A DNA stretch of 64,000 bases from positions 6,173,477 through 6,237,476 of the forward strand of contig NZ_CP117445.1 of the NCBI RefSeq assembly GCF_030687715.1. Direction: 5' to 3'. The position numbers and the translations under genes were made by a program. The stretch comes from Pseudomonas sp. FP2196. GTDB lineage: Bacteria > Pseudomonadota > Gammaproteobacteria > Pseudomonadales > Pseudomonadaceae. Positions 47,424 to 60,931 of the stretch are shown in pieces; the first letter of the stretch is position 1, and every line of letters starts with the position of its first letter. The notes beneath the pieces were generated by a model. It was given only the letters and a program-made list of their open reading frames with translations, searched no databases and had not been told where the DNA came from.

Positions 47424-47849
47424 TTAACCGCCAAACTTCTTGCGGATCTGCTGGACGGTGCGCAGCTGAGCTGCAGCCTCGGCCAGACGTGTGGCAGCGG
47501 CGCCGTAATCGAAGTCCGCGCCTTTTTCGTTCAGGGCATTCTCGGCAGCCTTGAGAGCTGCTTGAGCCTGAGCTTCATCCAGGTCGGCAGCACGTTGCAC
47601 GGTATCGGCAAGTACCTTGACCATGTTCGGCTGAACCTCGAGGAAACCACCGGAGATGTAGAACACCTCGGCTTCCCCGCCTTGCTTGATCAGGCGGATA
47701 GGACCCGGCTTGAGATTAGTGATCAGCGGCGCGTGACCCAGAGCGATACCAAGATCACCCAGTGCACCGTGCGCAATCACCATCTCGACCAGGCCGGAAA
47801 AGATTTCCCCTTCCGCGCTGACGATATCGCAATGGACTGTCATAGCCAT
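47424..47849 (-). CDS. atpC: ATP synthase epsilon subunit
   Basis: 141 residues: an N-terminal beta-sandwich ([19 protein letters not shown]) and a C-terminal two-helix domain ([15 protein letters not shown]) that can inhibit ATP hydrolysis. It is the last gene of the atp operon, part of the F1 central stalk. Confidence 0.97.
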   Translation of the reverse strand: MAMTVHCDIVSAEGEIFSGLVEMVIAHGALGDLGIALGHAPLITNLKPGPIRLIKQGGEAEVFYISGGFLEVQPNMVKVLADTVQRAADLDEAQAQAALKAAENALNEKGADFDYGAAATRLAEAAAQLRTVQQIRKKFGG

Positions 47850-47894
47850 CTGATTGCCTCAACCTAAATTAGCGCCCGTTGCCGGGCGCCGGGA

Positions 47895-49301
<1,407 letters not shown>

Positions 49302-50162
49302 TTAAACCGCGGCAGCGCCGCCGACGATTTCCGAGATCTCTTGGGTGATCGCAGCCTGACGCGCCTTGTTGTAGATCAGCTGCAAATCGCTGATCAAATC
49401 ACCGGCGTTGTCGGTAGCGTTCTTCATCGCGATCATCCGCGCAGCTTGTTCAGCCGCGTTGTTCTCGACCACCGCCTGGTAGACCTGCGACTCGACGTAA
49501 CGGACCATCAAGCCGTCAAGCAGCTCTTTGGCATCCGGTTCGTAGAGATAGTCCCAGTGGTGCTTGAGATCCTGATCCGGGGTTGCCACCAGTGGAATCA
49601 ACTGCTCCACGGTAGGCTGTTGCGTCATGGTGTTGATGAACTTGTTGGACACCACGGACAGGCGATCAATACGGCCGTCCAGGTAGGCATCCAGCATCAC
49701 CTTGACGCTGCCGATCAGATCATTGATCGATGGCTCTTCACCCAGGTGGCTGATAGCTGCAACGACGTTACCGCCGAAGTTACGGAAAAAGGCCGCACCC
49801 TTGCTACCAACGACACACAGATCAATCTCGACGCCGTTTTCGCGGTTTACCGCCATGTCCTTGACCAGGGCCTTGAACAGGTTGGTGTTCAAGCCGCCGC
49901 ACAAACCACGGTCACTGCTCACGACGACATAACCAACACGCTTGATTTCGCGGTCGATCATGAACGGGTGGCGGTATTCCGGGTTGGCGTTGGCCAGATG
50001 CCCAATTACCTGGCGGATACGCTCCGCATAAGGACGGCTAGCAGCCATGCGCATTTGTGCCTTGCGCATTTTGCTGACCGCCACTTTTTCCATGGCGCTG
50101 GTAATCTTTTGCGTGCTTTTGATGCTCGCAATCTTACTGCGAATCTCTTTTGCGCCTGCCAT
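49302..50162 (-). CDS. atpG: ATP synthase gamma subunit
   Basis: 286 residues. The N-terminal and C-terminal helices of the rotor shaft are recognisable ([20 protein letters not shown] and [30 protein letters not shown]). It turns inside the alpha3beta3 ring and links it to the c ring. Confidence 0.98.
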   Translation of the reverse strand: MAGAKEIRSKIASIKSTQKITSAMEKVAVSKMRKAQMRMAASRPYAERIRQVIGHLANANPEYRHPFMIDREIKRVGYVVVSSDRGLCGGLNTNLFKALVKDMAVNRENGVEIDLCVVGSKGAAFFRNFGGNVVAAISHLGEEPSINDLIGSVKVMLDAYLDGRIDRLSVVSNKFINTMTQQPTVEQLIPLVATPDQDLKHHWDYLYEPDAKELLDGLMVRYVESQVYQAVVENNAAEQAARMIAMKNATDNAGDLISDLQLIYNKARQAAITQEISEIVGGAAAV

Positions 50163-50212
50163 GTAACACCTATCAGGTTAGCAAGCGGGAGCCTCGCGGC
50201 TCCCGCTGCGGC

Positions 50213-51757
50213 TTACCAGGTTTGGGTGGCCTTGAACTTCTCGATACCGGCTTTCATGCCAGCGTCGATTTCGTCATTGAAGTCACCTTTAACGTTGATC
50301 TTGGCCATCAAATCGGCGTGATCGCGGTTGAAGAAAGCGATCAGCGCTTGTTCGAAGCTGCCGATCTTGGCGATTTCAATGTCAGTCAGGAACCCACGCT
50401 CAGCGGCATACAGCGACAGCGCCATGTCAGCAATCGACATTGGTGCGTATTGCTTCTGCTTCATCAGCTCGGTAACGCGCTGACCATGCTCAAGTTGCTT
50501 ACGGGTCGCTTCGTCCAGGTCAGAAGCGAACTGGGCGAATGCCGCCAGTTCACGGTACTGAGCCAGAGCGGTACGGATACCACCGGACAGCTTCTTGATG
50601 ATCTTGGTCTGAGCGGCACCACCCACACGGGATACCGAAACACCGGCGTTCACTGCAGGGCGGATGCCCGAGTTGAACATGGCCGATTCCAGGAAGATCT
50701 GACCGTCGGTGATGGAAATCACGTTGGTCGGAACGAACGCGGAAACGTCGCCAGCCTGGGTTTCGATGATCGGCAGTGCGGTCAGGGAACCGGTTTTGCC
50801 GGTCACTGCGCCGTTGGTGAACTTCTCTACGTACTCTTCCGAAACGCGGGATGCGCGCTCCAGCAGACGGGAGTGGAGATAGAACACGTCGCCTGGGTAA
50901 GCTTCACGGCCTGGTGGACGGCGCAGCAGCAGGGAAATCTGGCGGTAAGCCACTGCTTGCTTGGACAGATCGTCATAAACGATCAGCGCGTCTTCACCGC
51001 GGTCGCGGAAGAATTCACCCATGGTGCAACCGGAGTACGGTGCCAGGAATTGCAGCGCAGGAGATTCCGAAGCACTGGCAGCCACGATGATCGTGTTGGC
51101 CAGAGCGCCGTTTTCTTCCAGCTTGCGAACCACGTTGGCGATGGTCGATTGCTTCTGACCGATCGCTACGTAGACGCAGAAAATGCCGCTGTCTTTCTGG
51201 TTGATGATCGCGTCGATCGCCAGAGCGGTTTTACCGATCTGACGGTCACCGATGATCAGCTCACGCTGGCCACGGCCGACAGGAATCATGGCATCGACAG
51301 CCTTGTAGCCAGTCTGTACAGGCTGGTCTACCGACTTACGCCAGATCACGCCTGGAGCAACTTTCTCGACCGCGTCGGTCTCGGTGTTGCCCAGTGGACC
51401 TTTGCCGTCAACAGGGTTACCCAGTGCGTCGACTACGCGACCCAGCAGTTCCTTACCAACCGGAACTTCGAGGATGCGACCAGTGCACTTGGCGCTCATG
51501 CCTTCAGCCAGAGACTGGTAGGAGCCCAGTACAACGGCACCTACGGAGTCTTGCTCCAGGTTGAGGGCCATACCGTAGACGCCGCCCGGAAACTCGATCA
51601 TCTCGCCGTACATTACGTCGGCCAGACCGTGAATCCGCACGATGCCGTCAGATACGCTGACGACAGTGCCTTCGTTACGGGCTTGGGAGGTCACATCGAG
51701 CTTGTCGATGCGGCCCTTGATAATTTCACTTATTTCGGAAGGATTGAGTTGCTGCAT
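50213..51757 (-). CDS. atpA: ATP synthase alpha subunit
   Basis: 514 residues, starting [18 protein letters not shown]-loop [11 protein letters not shown], the signature [17 protein letters not shown] and the alpha-specific [20 protein letters not shown] are present. Regulatory nucleotide-binding subunit of F1. A long plus-strand frame (50150-52231) over it is an antisense shadow. Confidence 0.98.
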   Translation of the reverse strand: MQQLNPSEISEIIKGRIDKLDVTSQARNEGTVVSVSDGIVRIHGLADVMYGEMIEFPGGVYGMALNLEQDSVGAVVLGSYQSLAEGMSAKCTGRILEVPVGKELLGRVVDALGNPVDGKGPLGNTETDAVEKVAPGVIWRKSVDQPVQTGYKAVDAMIPVGRGQRELIIGDRQIGKTALAIDAIINQKDSGIFCVYVAIGQKQSTIANVVRKLEENGALANTIIVAASASESPALQFLAPYSGCTMGEFFRDRGEDALIVYDDLSKQAVAYRQISLLLRRPPGREAYPGDVFYLHSRLLERASRVSEEYVEKFTNGAVTGKTGSLTALPIIETQAGDVSAFVPTNVISITDGQIFLESAMFNSGIRPAVNAGVSVSRVGGAAQTKIIKKLSGGIRTALAQYRELAAFAQFASDLDEATRKQLEHGQRVTELMKQKQYAPMSIADMALSLYAAERGFLTDIEIAKIGSFEQALIAFFNRDHADLMAKINVKGDFNDEIDAGMKAGIEKFKATQTW

Positions 51758-51778
51758 TGCTCTGCTGCCCCTTCAAAC

Positions 51779-52315
51779 TCAAGATTTCAATGCTTCGGCA
51801 AGTTTCGCGATTTTGCCGCGAATCGAGCCATCGATAACCAGGTCGCCGGCGCGGATAACGACACCACCTATAAGGGCAGCATCCTCCGCAACTTGCAGGC
51901 GCACTTCCCGGTTGAGTCGTGCACTGAGAACCTTGGCGAGTTTGTCTTGCTGTTCTTGGTTCAATGCAAAAGCACTGGTTACTTCCACGTCTACCGATTT
52001 CTCTTGTTCGGCCTTGTACAGGTCGAAAAGAGCGGCAATCTCCGGCAGAAGCAGGAGACGGTCGTTTTCGGCAACGACGTTGATGAAGTTCTGTGCCTTT
52101 GCATCAAACTTGTCGCCGCACACGTCAATAAACGTGGCGGCCTTTTCTGCGCTCGTCAGTCGCGGGGCCTTGAGCACGCGCTGCATGGTGTCGTCTTGCG
52201 ACACCGCTGCAGCCAGGCCGAGCATGGCTGACCAATTGGCCAGTTGCTGGTGGGCCTGAGCGTGCTCGAAGGCCGCCTTAGCGTAAGGTCGGGCCAACGT
52301 GGTCAGTTCTGCCAT
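51779..52315 (-). CDS. atpH: ATP synthase delta subunit
   Basis: 178 residues: an N-terminal helical domain ([20 protein letters not shown]) and a C-terminal segment with [23 protein letters not shown]. It joins the top of F1 to the b-subunit stator. 21 bases upstream of atpA. Confidence 0.97.
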   Translation of the reverse strand: MAELTTLARPYAKAAFEHAQAHQQLANWSAMLGLAAAVSQDDTMQRVLKAPRLTSAEKAATFIDVCGDKFDAKAQNFINVVAENDRLLLLPEIAALFDLYKAEQEKSVDVEVTSAFALNQEQQDKLAKVLSARLNREVRLQVAEDAALIGGVVIRAGDLVIDGSIRGKIAKLAEALKS

Positions 52316-52327
52316 GATCGCCCTCGC

Positions 52328-52798
52328 TTAGATTTCAGCAGCCAGTTGGTTAACCAGCTCTGCGTGCGCGTTTTGATCGATTGTGGCACCCAGGATCTTC
52401 TCGGCGCCGCCGACAGCCAGCATACCCACTTGGGCGCGCAGCTTGTCTTTGACACTGTTCAGTTCCTGTTCGATCTCGGCTTGAGCCTGAACCTTCACAC
52501 GGTCAGCGTCGACACGGGCCTTTTCAACGGCCTCTTCAACAATCTGGTTACCGCGTTTCTTGGCTTGCTCGATGATTTCAGCTGCCTGAGCTTTCGCTTC
52601 GCGCAGTTGCTGACCCGCTTTTTCTTGGGCCAACTCCAGGTCGCGAGCTGCACGGCTGGCAGCGTCCAGACCATCAGCGATCTTCTTTTGACGTTCGTGC
52701 AGAGCAGCGATGACCGGAGGCCATACATACTTCATGCAGAACAGTACAAAAATCAGGAACGCAACGGACTGGCCAATCAGGGTCGCATTAATGTTCAC
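52328..52798 (-). CDS. atpF: ATP synthase b subunit
   Basis: 156 residues: one N-terminal membrane helix ([23 protein letters not shown]) and a long charged coiled coil. It forms the peripheral stator as a dimer. Confidence 0.97.
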   Translation of the reverse strand: MNINATLIGQSVAFLIFVLFCMKYVWPPVIAALHERQKKIADGLDAASRAARDLELAQEKAGQQLREAKAQAAEIIEQAKKRGNQIVEEAVEKARVDADRVKVQAQAEIEQELNSVKDKLRAQVGMLAVGGAEKILGATIDQNAHAELVNQLAAEI

Positions 52799-52857
52799 GC
52801 CAACACCTCGCAGTTACGTTGTCCATCACATCAAATTACTCGGAAGAATCCGGGTAA

Positions 52858-53130
<273 letters not shown>

Positions 53131-53202
53131 TTACGTCGTATGGTTTAGGTTTTTTAGATTAAAGCGGTAAAACAAATCGTTTCAGGTGCCCTGTGAAGAG
53201 CC

Positions 53203-53224
53203 CCTTCCCGTTTGACCGGGAAGG
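53203..53224. promoter_or_regulatory. Intercistronic hairpin between atpB and atpE
   Basis: CCTTCCCG (53203-53210) pairs perfectly with CGGGAAGG (53217-53224) around a 6-base loop, in the 133-base gap after the atpB stop. No T run follows on the minus strand, so it is not a standard terminator. It may stabilise atpE mRNA ends or tune expression of the highly needed c subunit (inference). Confidence 0.5.
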
Positions 53225-53248
53225 ACATCAGACTAGTCGAAACTGGTC

Positions 53249-54542
<1,294 letters not shown>

Positions 54543-54690
54543 CACGTTTGCTCTCCAATGGCCGGCTGCCAGAATTCAATAACTTGGCATAATTTGTGCC
54601 GACAAAATGCGCGCAGAGTATAGGGGCGGTTCTGCCCCTATTCAACTGTCAGGTAGTGATTTCCGACTGCTCGCTACATGTGGAAATGTT

Positions 54691-55563
54691 TCAGCGGATG
54701 TGTGCGAGCACACCTTGGAGCTCATCGAGGGAGTTGTAACCGATCACCAACTGCCCCTTTCCCTTCTTCCCGTGGCGAATCTGCACCGCAGAGCCTAGGC
54801 GCTCGGCCAGACGCTGTTCGAGACGGGCAATATCCGGGTCGGGTTTGGTGGCTTCCACAGGCTCCGGTTTACCACTCAACCACTGGCGAACCAGTGCTTC
54901 AGTTTGGCGCACGGTGAGGCCGCGTGCGACAACATGTCGCGCCCCTTCCACCTGCTGATTGTCCGGCAGACCAAGCAATGCACGCGCATGACCCATTTCC
55001 AGGTCACCGTGGGACAGCATGGTCTTGATGACTTCCGGCAATGCAATAAGTCGCAACAGGTTAGCCACAGTGACGCGGGACTTACCCACAGCCTCGGCGA
55101 CCTGTTGCTGAGTCAGTTGGAATTCCTGCTGCAAACGCTGCAAGGCCACCGCTTCTTCGATCGGATTGAGATCTTCGCGCTGGATGTTCTCGATCAGCGC
55201 AATGGCGATCGCGGTTTCATCCGGCACATCGCGCACCATCGCCGGGATGGTTTCCTGCCCGGCCTGCTGACTCGCACGCCAGCGGCGTTCACCGGCAATG
55301 ATCTCAAAGCGGCCGCCGCCAATCGGGCGAACCACGATTGGCTGCATCACGCCTTGTGCCTTGATCGACGCCGCCAGTTCTTCCAGCGCCTGCGGATCCA
55401 TATCCCGACGCGGCTGGTATTTGCCGCGCTGGAGCAGGTCCAGCGGCAGGTGTTGCAGCTCGCGGGTGTCAGCCTGCGCGGCTTGTTCTTCCAGCGCGCT
55501 GACGGTCGGACCACTCAGCAGTGCATCCAGTCCACGTCCGAGACCTCGTTTCTTGACGGCCAT
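54691..55563 (-). CDS. parB: Chromosome partitioning protein ParB
   Basis: 290 residues: the N-terminal MAVKKRGLGRGLDALLSG that stimulates ParA, the CTP-binding/ParB domain (QYQPRRD-type KYQPRRDMD, IAGERRWRASQQAG), the HTH (LTQQQVAEAVGKSRVTVANLLRL) and a C-terminal dimerisation region (KGKGQLVIGYNSLDEL). It loads on parS sites and spreads; three candidate sites lie in this window. It begins 9 bases after the parA stop. Confidence 0.97.
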   Translation of the reverse strand: MAVKKRGLGRGLDALLSGPTVSALEEQAAQADTRELQHLPLDLLQRGKYQPRRDMDPQALEELAASIKAQGVMQPIVVRPIGGGRFEIIAGERRWRASQQAGQETIPAMVRDVPDETAIAIALIENIQREDLNPIEEAVALQRLQQEFQLTQQQVAEAVGKSRVTVANLLRLIALPEVIKTMLSHGDLEMGHARALLGLPDNQQVEGARHVVARGLTVRQTEALVRQWLSGKPEPVEATKPDPDIARLEQRLAERLGSAVQIRHGKKGKGQLVIGYNSLDELQGVLAHIR

Positions 55564-55572
55564 GGGGATTCC

Positions 55573-56370
55573 TTAAGTTGCCTGAGCGGCGGCGATGCGT
55601 GAATTTTTGCGCTGACGACGAACCATCTCGCCCGCCAAGGCCAGATAAGCCAGCGCACCGCGCGATTGCTTGTCGTAGGCCAGGGCCGGCATGCCGTAGC
55701 TCGGCGCTTCGGCCAGGCGGATGTTGCGCGGGATCACGGTGTCATACAGCTGATCGCCGAAGTGTTCCTTGAGCTGGGCCGAAACGTCGTTCATCAGGCT
55801 CAGTCGCGGGTCATACATCGTCCGCAGCAAACCTTCGACTTTCAGGTTCGGGTTCAACAGTTCGGCGATGCGCTTGATGTTATCCACAAGGTCGCTCAAA
55901 CCTTCCAGCGCAAAGTACTCGCACTGCATGGGGATAATCACCCCATCGGCAGCCACCAATGCGTTCAGCGTGAGCATCGACAGCGAAGGCGGGCAGTCGA
56001 TCAGAATGTAATCGTAATTTTCCCGGATCGGCGCCAGAGCGCTGCGCAGACGGCTTTCCTTCATCTGCATTTCCAGCAGAACCACTTCGGCGGCCGTCAA
56101 GTCGCGGTTGGCCGGCAGCAATTGATAACCGCCATGCTCGGAATAATGCATGGCCTGAGCCAGATCACATTCGCCGATCAGCAGGTCGTAGACCGAGTTT
56201 TCCAGGCCATGTTTATCCACACCGCTACCCATGGTGGCGTTGCCCTGTGGATCGAGATCGATCAACAGCACCCGGCGCTTGGTCGCGACCAGGGATGCTG
56301 CGAGGTTGATGCAGGTGGTGGTCTTGCCCACACCACCCTTCTGGTTCGCTATCGCGAATACCTTAGCCAT
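55573..56370 (-). CDS. parA: Chromosome partitioning ATPase ParA
   Basis: 265 residues from ATG 56370 (MAKVFAIANQKGGVGKTTTC), the deviant Walker A at the very N-terminus fixing the start over an upstream frame to 56388. IDLDPQGNATMG and YDYILIDCPPSLSMLT are the other nucleotide motifs. It moves ParB-parS complexes toward the cell pole. Downstream of rsmG in one operon. Confidence 0.97.
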   Translation of the reverse strand: MAKVFAIANQKGGVGKTTTCINLAASLVATKRRVLLIDLDPQGNATMGSGVDKHGLENSVYDLLIGECDLAQAMHYSEHGGYQLLPANRDLTAAEVVLLEMQMKESRLRSALAPIRENYDYILIDCPPSLSMLTLNALVAADGVIIPMQCEYFALEGLSDLVDNIKRIAELLNPNLKVEGLLRTMYDPRLSLMNDVSAQLKEHFGDQLYDTVIPRNIRLAEAPSYGMPALAYDKQSRGALAYLALAGEMVRRQRKNSRIAAAQAT

Positions 56371-56388
56371 TCTTGCTTGTGTTCCCAA

Positions 56389-57033
56389 TCATGCCGTGCG
56401 GCGCAGTATCAGCAGATGGCGTTGGCCTTGGCAACCGGGTACGGCCAGGGCGTGTTCGCTATCAAGTTTGAAGTCTGCCGGCAATGCTACCAGCTCATCG
56501 GCCGGATGAACGCCCTTCATTGCCAGCCAGCGCGTATCGGCATCGCCCAGATGGCGAGTCCAGTTGGTGAAGTTCTCCATGCTGCTGAACGCCCGGGAAA
56601 TGATCCCGTTGAATGGCTGGGCAGGCTGAAACGCTTCGACGCGACTGTGGATAACTTGCAGGTTATCCAGTTTGAGTTCGAGTTTGACCTGGGTCAGGAA
56701 GCGGGTTTTCTTGCCATTGCTGTCCAGACAGGTCACTTGCGAGTCCGGATACAGGATCGCCAACGGGATCCCCGGCATGCCGCCGCCGCTGCCCACATCG
56801 AGCCAGCGACCGTTTTGGATGAACGACATCACACTCAGACTATCGAGCAGATGACGCGAGACCATCTCGTCAGGATCACGAACCGCTGTCAGGTTGTAGG
56901 CCTGGTTCCATTTGATCAACAGGGCCAGATAACCCAGCAGCAATTCATGCTGGGTTTCAGTGAGATTGACACCGAGCTCGCGGGCTCCTGTGGATAACTC
57001 TTCGGCGTGTTGCGAAGTGACCTTAGAACTCAA
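56389..57033 (-). CDS. rsmG: 16S rRNA (guanine-527-N7)-methyltransferase RsmG
   Basis: 214 residues with SAM motif [17 protein letters not shown] and [12 protein letters not shown]. It methylates G527 of 16S rRNA. The start overlaps the mnmG stop by ATGA, keeping the usual mnmG-rsmG-parA-parB order. Confidence 0.97.
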   Translation of the reverse strand: MSSKVTSQHAEELSTGARELGVNLTETQHELLLGYLALLIKWNQAYNLTAVRDPDEMVSRHLLDSLSVMSFIQNGRWLDVGSGGGMPGIPLAILYPDSQVTCLDSNGKKTRFLTQVKLELKLDNLQVIHSRVEAFQPAQPFNGIISRAFSSMENFTNWTRHLGDADTRWLAMKGVHPADELVALPADFKLDSEHALAVPGCQGQRHLLILRRTA

Positions 57034-58931
57034 GCGCTTTGCTCCAACTGACGGCCCGCGCCGCGTTTTTTCAAATGAATCATCAACAGCGAAATCGCTG
57101 CCGGGGTCACACCCGGGATCCGCGAAGCCTGGCCCAGCGTCTCTGGACGCGTTGCGCCGAGCTTGCTCTGGATCTCCTTGGAAAGACCGGAAATGTTGGT
57201 GTAATCGATATCCACAGGCAGTTTCGTGTCTTCACTGGCGCGCAGACGGGCGATTTCGTCCTGTTGACGGTCGATGTAGCCGGCGTATTTGGTCTTGATC
57301 TCAACCTGTTCGGCGACCTGTGGATCTTCGGCGCCGTTGCCGGTCACTTCGACCAGACCAGCGTAGTCGATTTCCGGACGACTCAAGAGGTTGAGCAAGT
57401 TGTATTCGTGGGTCAGCGGAGTGCCGAATTTTTCCGCAATCGCATCGCCCTGTTGCGTGCCCGGGCGAACCCAGGTGCTTTTCAGGCGTTGCTCTTCAAG
57501 TTCGATGCTTTCGCGTTTCTTGCAGAAGGCCGCCCAACGCGCGTCATCGACCAGACCCAGTTCACGACCTTTTTCAGTCAGACGCAGGTCGGCGTTGTCC
57601 TCGCGCAGGATCAGGCGGTACTCGGCACGGGAAGTGAACATTCGGTACGGCTCTTGGGTACCGAGGGTGATCAGGTCGTCGACCAATACACCGATGTACG
57701 CTTCATCACGACGCGGACACCAGGCTTCTTTGCCCTTCGCGCGCAATGCGGCGTTGGCTCCGGCGAGCAACCCCTGGGCACCGGCTTCTTCGTAACCGGT
57801 GGTGCCATTGATTTGCCCGGCGAAGAACAGACCGCCAATGACTTTGGTTTCCAGGCTGTACTTCAGGTCGCGCGGATCGAAGTAGTCGTACTCGATCGCA
57901 TAACCCGGACGCACGATGTGCGCGTTTTCCATGCCGCGGATCGATTGCACGATCTGCAATTGCACGTCGAACGGCAAGCTTGTGGATATCCCGTTCGGAT
58001 ACAGCTCATGGGTGGTCAAACCTTCCGGTTCGATAAACACCTGATGGCTTTCCTTGTCGGCAAAGCGGTGAATCTTGTCTTCGATCGACGGGCAATAACG
58101 CGGGCCAATGCCTTCGATCTCGCCGGCAGCGGAATACATCGGCGAACGATCGAGGTTAGCCGCGATGATTTCGTGAGTACGGGCGTTGGTGTGGGTAATC
58201 CAGCAACTGACCTGGCGTGGATGCTGTTCTTTGTTGCCCATGAACGACATCACCGGGATCGGCGTATCCCCTGGCTGCTCGGTCATCACCGAGAAATCCA
58301 CAGACTTGCCGTCGATACGCGGTGGCGTACCGGTTTTCAAACGACCGACACGCAGTGGCATTTCACGCAAACGGTGAGCCAGGGCAATCGACGGTGGATC
58401 ACCGGCGCGGCCACCGGAAAAATTCTGCAAACCGATGTGGATAAGTCCGCCGAGGAACGTACCAGTGGTCAACACCACGGAATCGGCGAAGAAACGCAGA
58501 CCCATTTGCGTAACGACACCGCGCACTTGTTCCTGCTCGACGATCAGGTCGTCAGCAGCCTGTTGAAATATCCACAGGTTCGGCTGGTTTTCCAGAATTT
58601 CGCGGACAGCGGCTTTGTAAAGAATGCGGTCGGCTTGTGCACGGGTTGCACGCACGGCCGGGCCTTTGCGGCTGTTCAACACGCGAAACTGGATGCCGCC
58701 CTTATCGGTAGCCATGGCCATCGCGCCGCCGAGGGCATCGATTTCCTTGACCAGATGGCTTTTACCAATGCCACCGATGGCCGGGTTGCAACTCATGGCA
58801 CCGAGGGTTTCCACGTTATGCGTCAGCAACAGGGTTTTTGCCCCCATACGTGCTGAGGCCAGTGCTGCCTCGGTACCGGCATGACCGCCGCCGATGACGA
58901 TCACTTCAAAACGGGAAGGGAAATCCACCAC
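57030..58931 (-). CDS. mnmG: tRNA uridine-5-carboxymethylaminomethyl modification enzyme MnmG
   Basis: 633 residues. N-terminal FAD motif [19 protein letters not shown], then [20 protein letters not shown] motif (here [18 protein letters not shown]) and [21 protein letters not shown]. With MnmE it makes cmnm5U at the wobble position of certain tRNAs. A 548-base gap with DnaA-box-like sites lies upstream. Confidence 0.97.
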   Translation of the reverse strand: MVDFPSRFEVIVIGGGHAGTEAALASARMGAKTLLLTHNVETLGAMSCNPAIGGIGKSHLVKEIDALGGAMAMATDKGGIQFRVLNSRKGPAVRATRAQADRILYKAAVREILENQPNLWIFQQAADDLIVEQEQVRGVVTQMGLRFFADSVVLTTGTFLGGLIHIGLQNFSGGRAGDPPSIALAHRLREMPLRVGRLKTGTPPRIDGKSVDFSVMTEQPGDTPIPVMSFMGNKEQHPRQVSCWITHTNARTHEIIAANLDRSPMYSAAGEIEGIGPRYCPSIEDKIHRFADKESHQVFIEPEGLTTHELYPNGISTSLPFDVQLQIVQSIRGMENAHIVRPGYAIEYDYFDPRDLKYSLETKVIGGLFFAGQINGTTGYEEAGAQGLLAGANAALRAKGKEAWCPRRDEAYIGVLVDDLITLGTQEPYRMFTSRAEYRLILREDNADLRLTEKGRELGLVDDARWAAFCKKRESIELEEQRLKSTWVRPGTQQGDAIAEKFGTPLTHEYNLLNLLSRPEIDYAGLVEVTGNGAEDPQVAEQVEIKTKYAGYIDRQQDEIARLRASEDTKLPVDIDYTNISGLSKEIQSKLGATRPETLGQASRIPGVTPAAISLLMIHLKKRGAGRQLEQSA

Positions 58932-59479
58932 GCACCTCGTGCCTGCTTAAGTAGGTAATTCAGGAATAGTTTGAGATCAGGTTTCTGAACCTGGTCGCCA
59001 AGTATAGGGACTTCGCCCTTCCTAAAGAACCCTTTGCACAAAATTTAACCAGCTGTGGAGAACTCGCGGTTAAAAAAATAAAAAAGAAAGAAATTTATAG
59101 AATCTTTGTTTTTATGCTTATTCTTACTGCCCGGCATTTCTGTGGATAGATCTCTACAGACCTTTATATTCAATATGTACAGAGATTCAAAACCCTGTGT
59201 TCATGTGCCAATGAGGCCCTTGGATAACCGCTGTAAGCCTGTGGATGAAAGGGGTGGTTATCCACAGAGGGGTTTATATCCAGTTTTCAGGCCCTGTTAT
59301 CAACTGACCTCAGTGGCAGTTATTCACAGGGCTTAATCCACAGAAAATCGATGATCGGATGAATTCCGGGCACGGAAAAACCGCTCGACCTGGAGAATCA
59401 GTCGGGCACTTGAGGCTGATATTCAGAAAGCAGAAACAAAAACGGGCCACGAACGGGCCCGTTTGAATGCGCCGGCGGA
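58932..59479. other. mnmG-mnmE gap with DnaA-box-like cluster and AT-rich stretch
   Basis: No gene is seen in these 548 bases. Sites close to TTATNCACA are: 59258-59266 and 59320-59328 (exact, TTATCCACA and TTATTCACA), and with one mismatch 59054-59062, 59151-59159, 59240-59248 and 59334-59342. An AT-rich stretch (59069-59120) resembles an unwinding element. It looks like a second DnaA-binding region about 4.5 kb from oriC. The promoter of mnmG should also lie here. Confidence 0.65.
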
Positions 59480-60850
59480 TTATTTACCGATGCAGAAGCT
59501 GGAAAAGATCCTTCCCAGTAGATCATCGGAGCTGAAAGCACCGGTGATTTCACCCAGAGAGTGCTGCGCCTGGCGCAGATCTTCGGCCAGAAGCTCACCA
59601 GCCCCCGCCAGAGTCAGCTGCGCGCGACCGTGTTCCAGAGCCGCACTGGCGTGGCGCAAGGCTTCCAGATGCCGGCGACGAGCACTGAAACTGCTTTCAG
59701 AGGTTTGCTCGTAACCCATGCAGGCCTTGAGGTGATCACGCAGCAGTTCCAGTCCTTCACCTGCCGATTTGGCGCTGAGGCTGATGGTCACGTGGCCGTC
59801 ATCGCTGACTTCCAGGGCAATGGCCTCGCCCGTAAGATCAGCTTTGTTACGAATCAAGGTGACTTTCGCCGGATCCGGGCGCACTTCAAGAAACTCCGGC
59901 CACAAGGCGAACGGGTCAAACGCTTCTGGCGCGGACGCATCGACGACCAGCAACACTCGATCCGCTTCACCGATGGCTTTCAGTGCCCGCTCGACGCCGA
60001 TCTTTTCGACCTGATCATCGGTGTCGCGCAGACCGGCGGTATCGACAACGTGCAGTGGCATGCCGTCGATGTGGATATGTTCGCGCAGGATGTCGCGAGT
60101 GGTGCCGGCGATCTCGGTGACAATCGCCGCTTCGCGCCCGGCCAGCGCATTCAACAGGCTGGACTTGCCAGCATTCGGTCGACCGGCAATGACCACCGTC
60201 ATGCCATCGCGCAGCAAAGCCCCCTGCCCGGCCTCGCGCAGCACTGTGGATAATTCATCGCGCACCTTGTCGAGCATGCTCAACACATGGCCATCGGCGA
60301 GGAAGTCGATTTCTTCCTCCGGGAAGTCGATGGCCGCTTCGACGTAGATGCGCAGGGCGATCAATTGTTCGGTGAGGTTATGCACACGCTGGGAAAACGC
60401 CCCCTGCAAAGAACGCAGGGCGTTTCGCGCGGCCTGTGCAGAACTTGCTTCGATCAAGTCGGCAATTGCCTCGGCCTGCGCCAGGTCGAGTTTGTCATTG
60501 AGGAAGGCGCGCTCGCTGAACTCGCCCGGTCGTGCCAAACGGCAGCCCAGTTCCAGACAACGCTTGAGCAACATGTCCAGAACGATCGGACCACCGTGGC
60601 CCTGCAATTCCAGCACGTCTTCACCGGTGAATGAGTTCGGGCCCGGGAAGTACAGCGCCAGACCTTCGTCGAGCACCTGCTGGTCGTCACTGAAAAAAGG
60701 CCCGTAATGGGCATAGCGTGGTTTCAGTTCACGGCCGGCGATGGCTTTGGCCGCAACACTGGCCAACGGTCCCGAGATGCGGACGATGCCCACACCGCCG
60801 CGACCTTGGGCGGTGGCGACAGCTGCGATGGTTTCACGAGGTGCGCTCAT
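59480..60850 (-). CDS. mnmE: tRNA modification GTPase MnmE
   Basis: 456 residues from ATG 60850 ([27 protein letters not shown]), the standard length; the upstream frame to 60868 adds six residues. A folate-binding N-domain, a G domain with [22 protein letters not shown] and NKADL, and the C-terminal catalytic cysteine in FCIGK. It partners MnmG in wobble uridine modification. Confidence 0.97.
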   Translation of the reverse strand: MSAPRETIAAVATAQGRGGVGIVRISGPLASVAAKAIAGRELKPRYAHYGPFFSDDQQVLDEGLALYFPGPNSFTGEDVLELQGHGGPIVLDMLLKRCLELGCRLARPGEFSERAFLNDKLDLAQAEAIADLIEASSAQAARNALRSLQGAFSQRVHNLTEQLIALRIYVEAAIDFPEEEIDFLADGHVLSMLDKVRDELSTVLREAGQGALLRDGMTVVIAGRPNAGKSSLLNALAGREAAIVTEIAGTTRDILREHIHIDGMPLHVVDTAGLRDTDDQVEKIGVERALKAIGEADRVLLVVDASAPEAFDPFALWPEFLEVRPDPAKVTLIRNKADLTGEAIALEVSDDGHVTISLSAKSAGEGLELLRDHLKACMGYEQTSESSFSARRRHLEALRHASAALEHGRAQLTLAGAGELLAEDLRQAQHSLGEITGAFSSDDLLGRIFSSFCIGK

Positions 60851-60881
60851 AAACCGGAATCCAGACAAAAGTGGCAGATAG

Positions 60882-60908
60882 CAAAACGCCCCACTAGGGG
60901 GCGTTTTG
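60882..60908. terminator. Terminator after yidC
   Basis: CAAAACGCCCC (60882-60892) pairs perfectly with GGGGCGTTTTG (60898-60908) around 5 bases, with short T/A runs inside the stem. It lies 24 bases after the yidC stop and 32 bases before the mnmE ATG, so it separates the two transcription units. Confidence 0.85.
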
Positions 60909-60931
60909 AGTGGTGTTATCCACAGTGCAAG

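Noticed and set aside
50150..52231. A 693-residue plus-strand open frame over atpA and atpH
   Set aside because: Antisense shadow of conserved ATP synthase genes; no domain, and composition fits a complement frame.
57039..58856. A 605-residue plus-strand open frame over mnmG
   Set aside because: Lies wholly within mnmG on the other strand; no known motif or plausible start signal.
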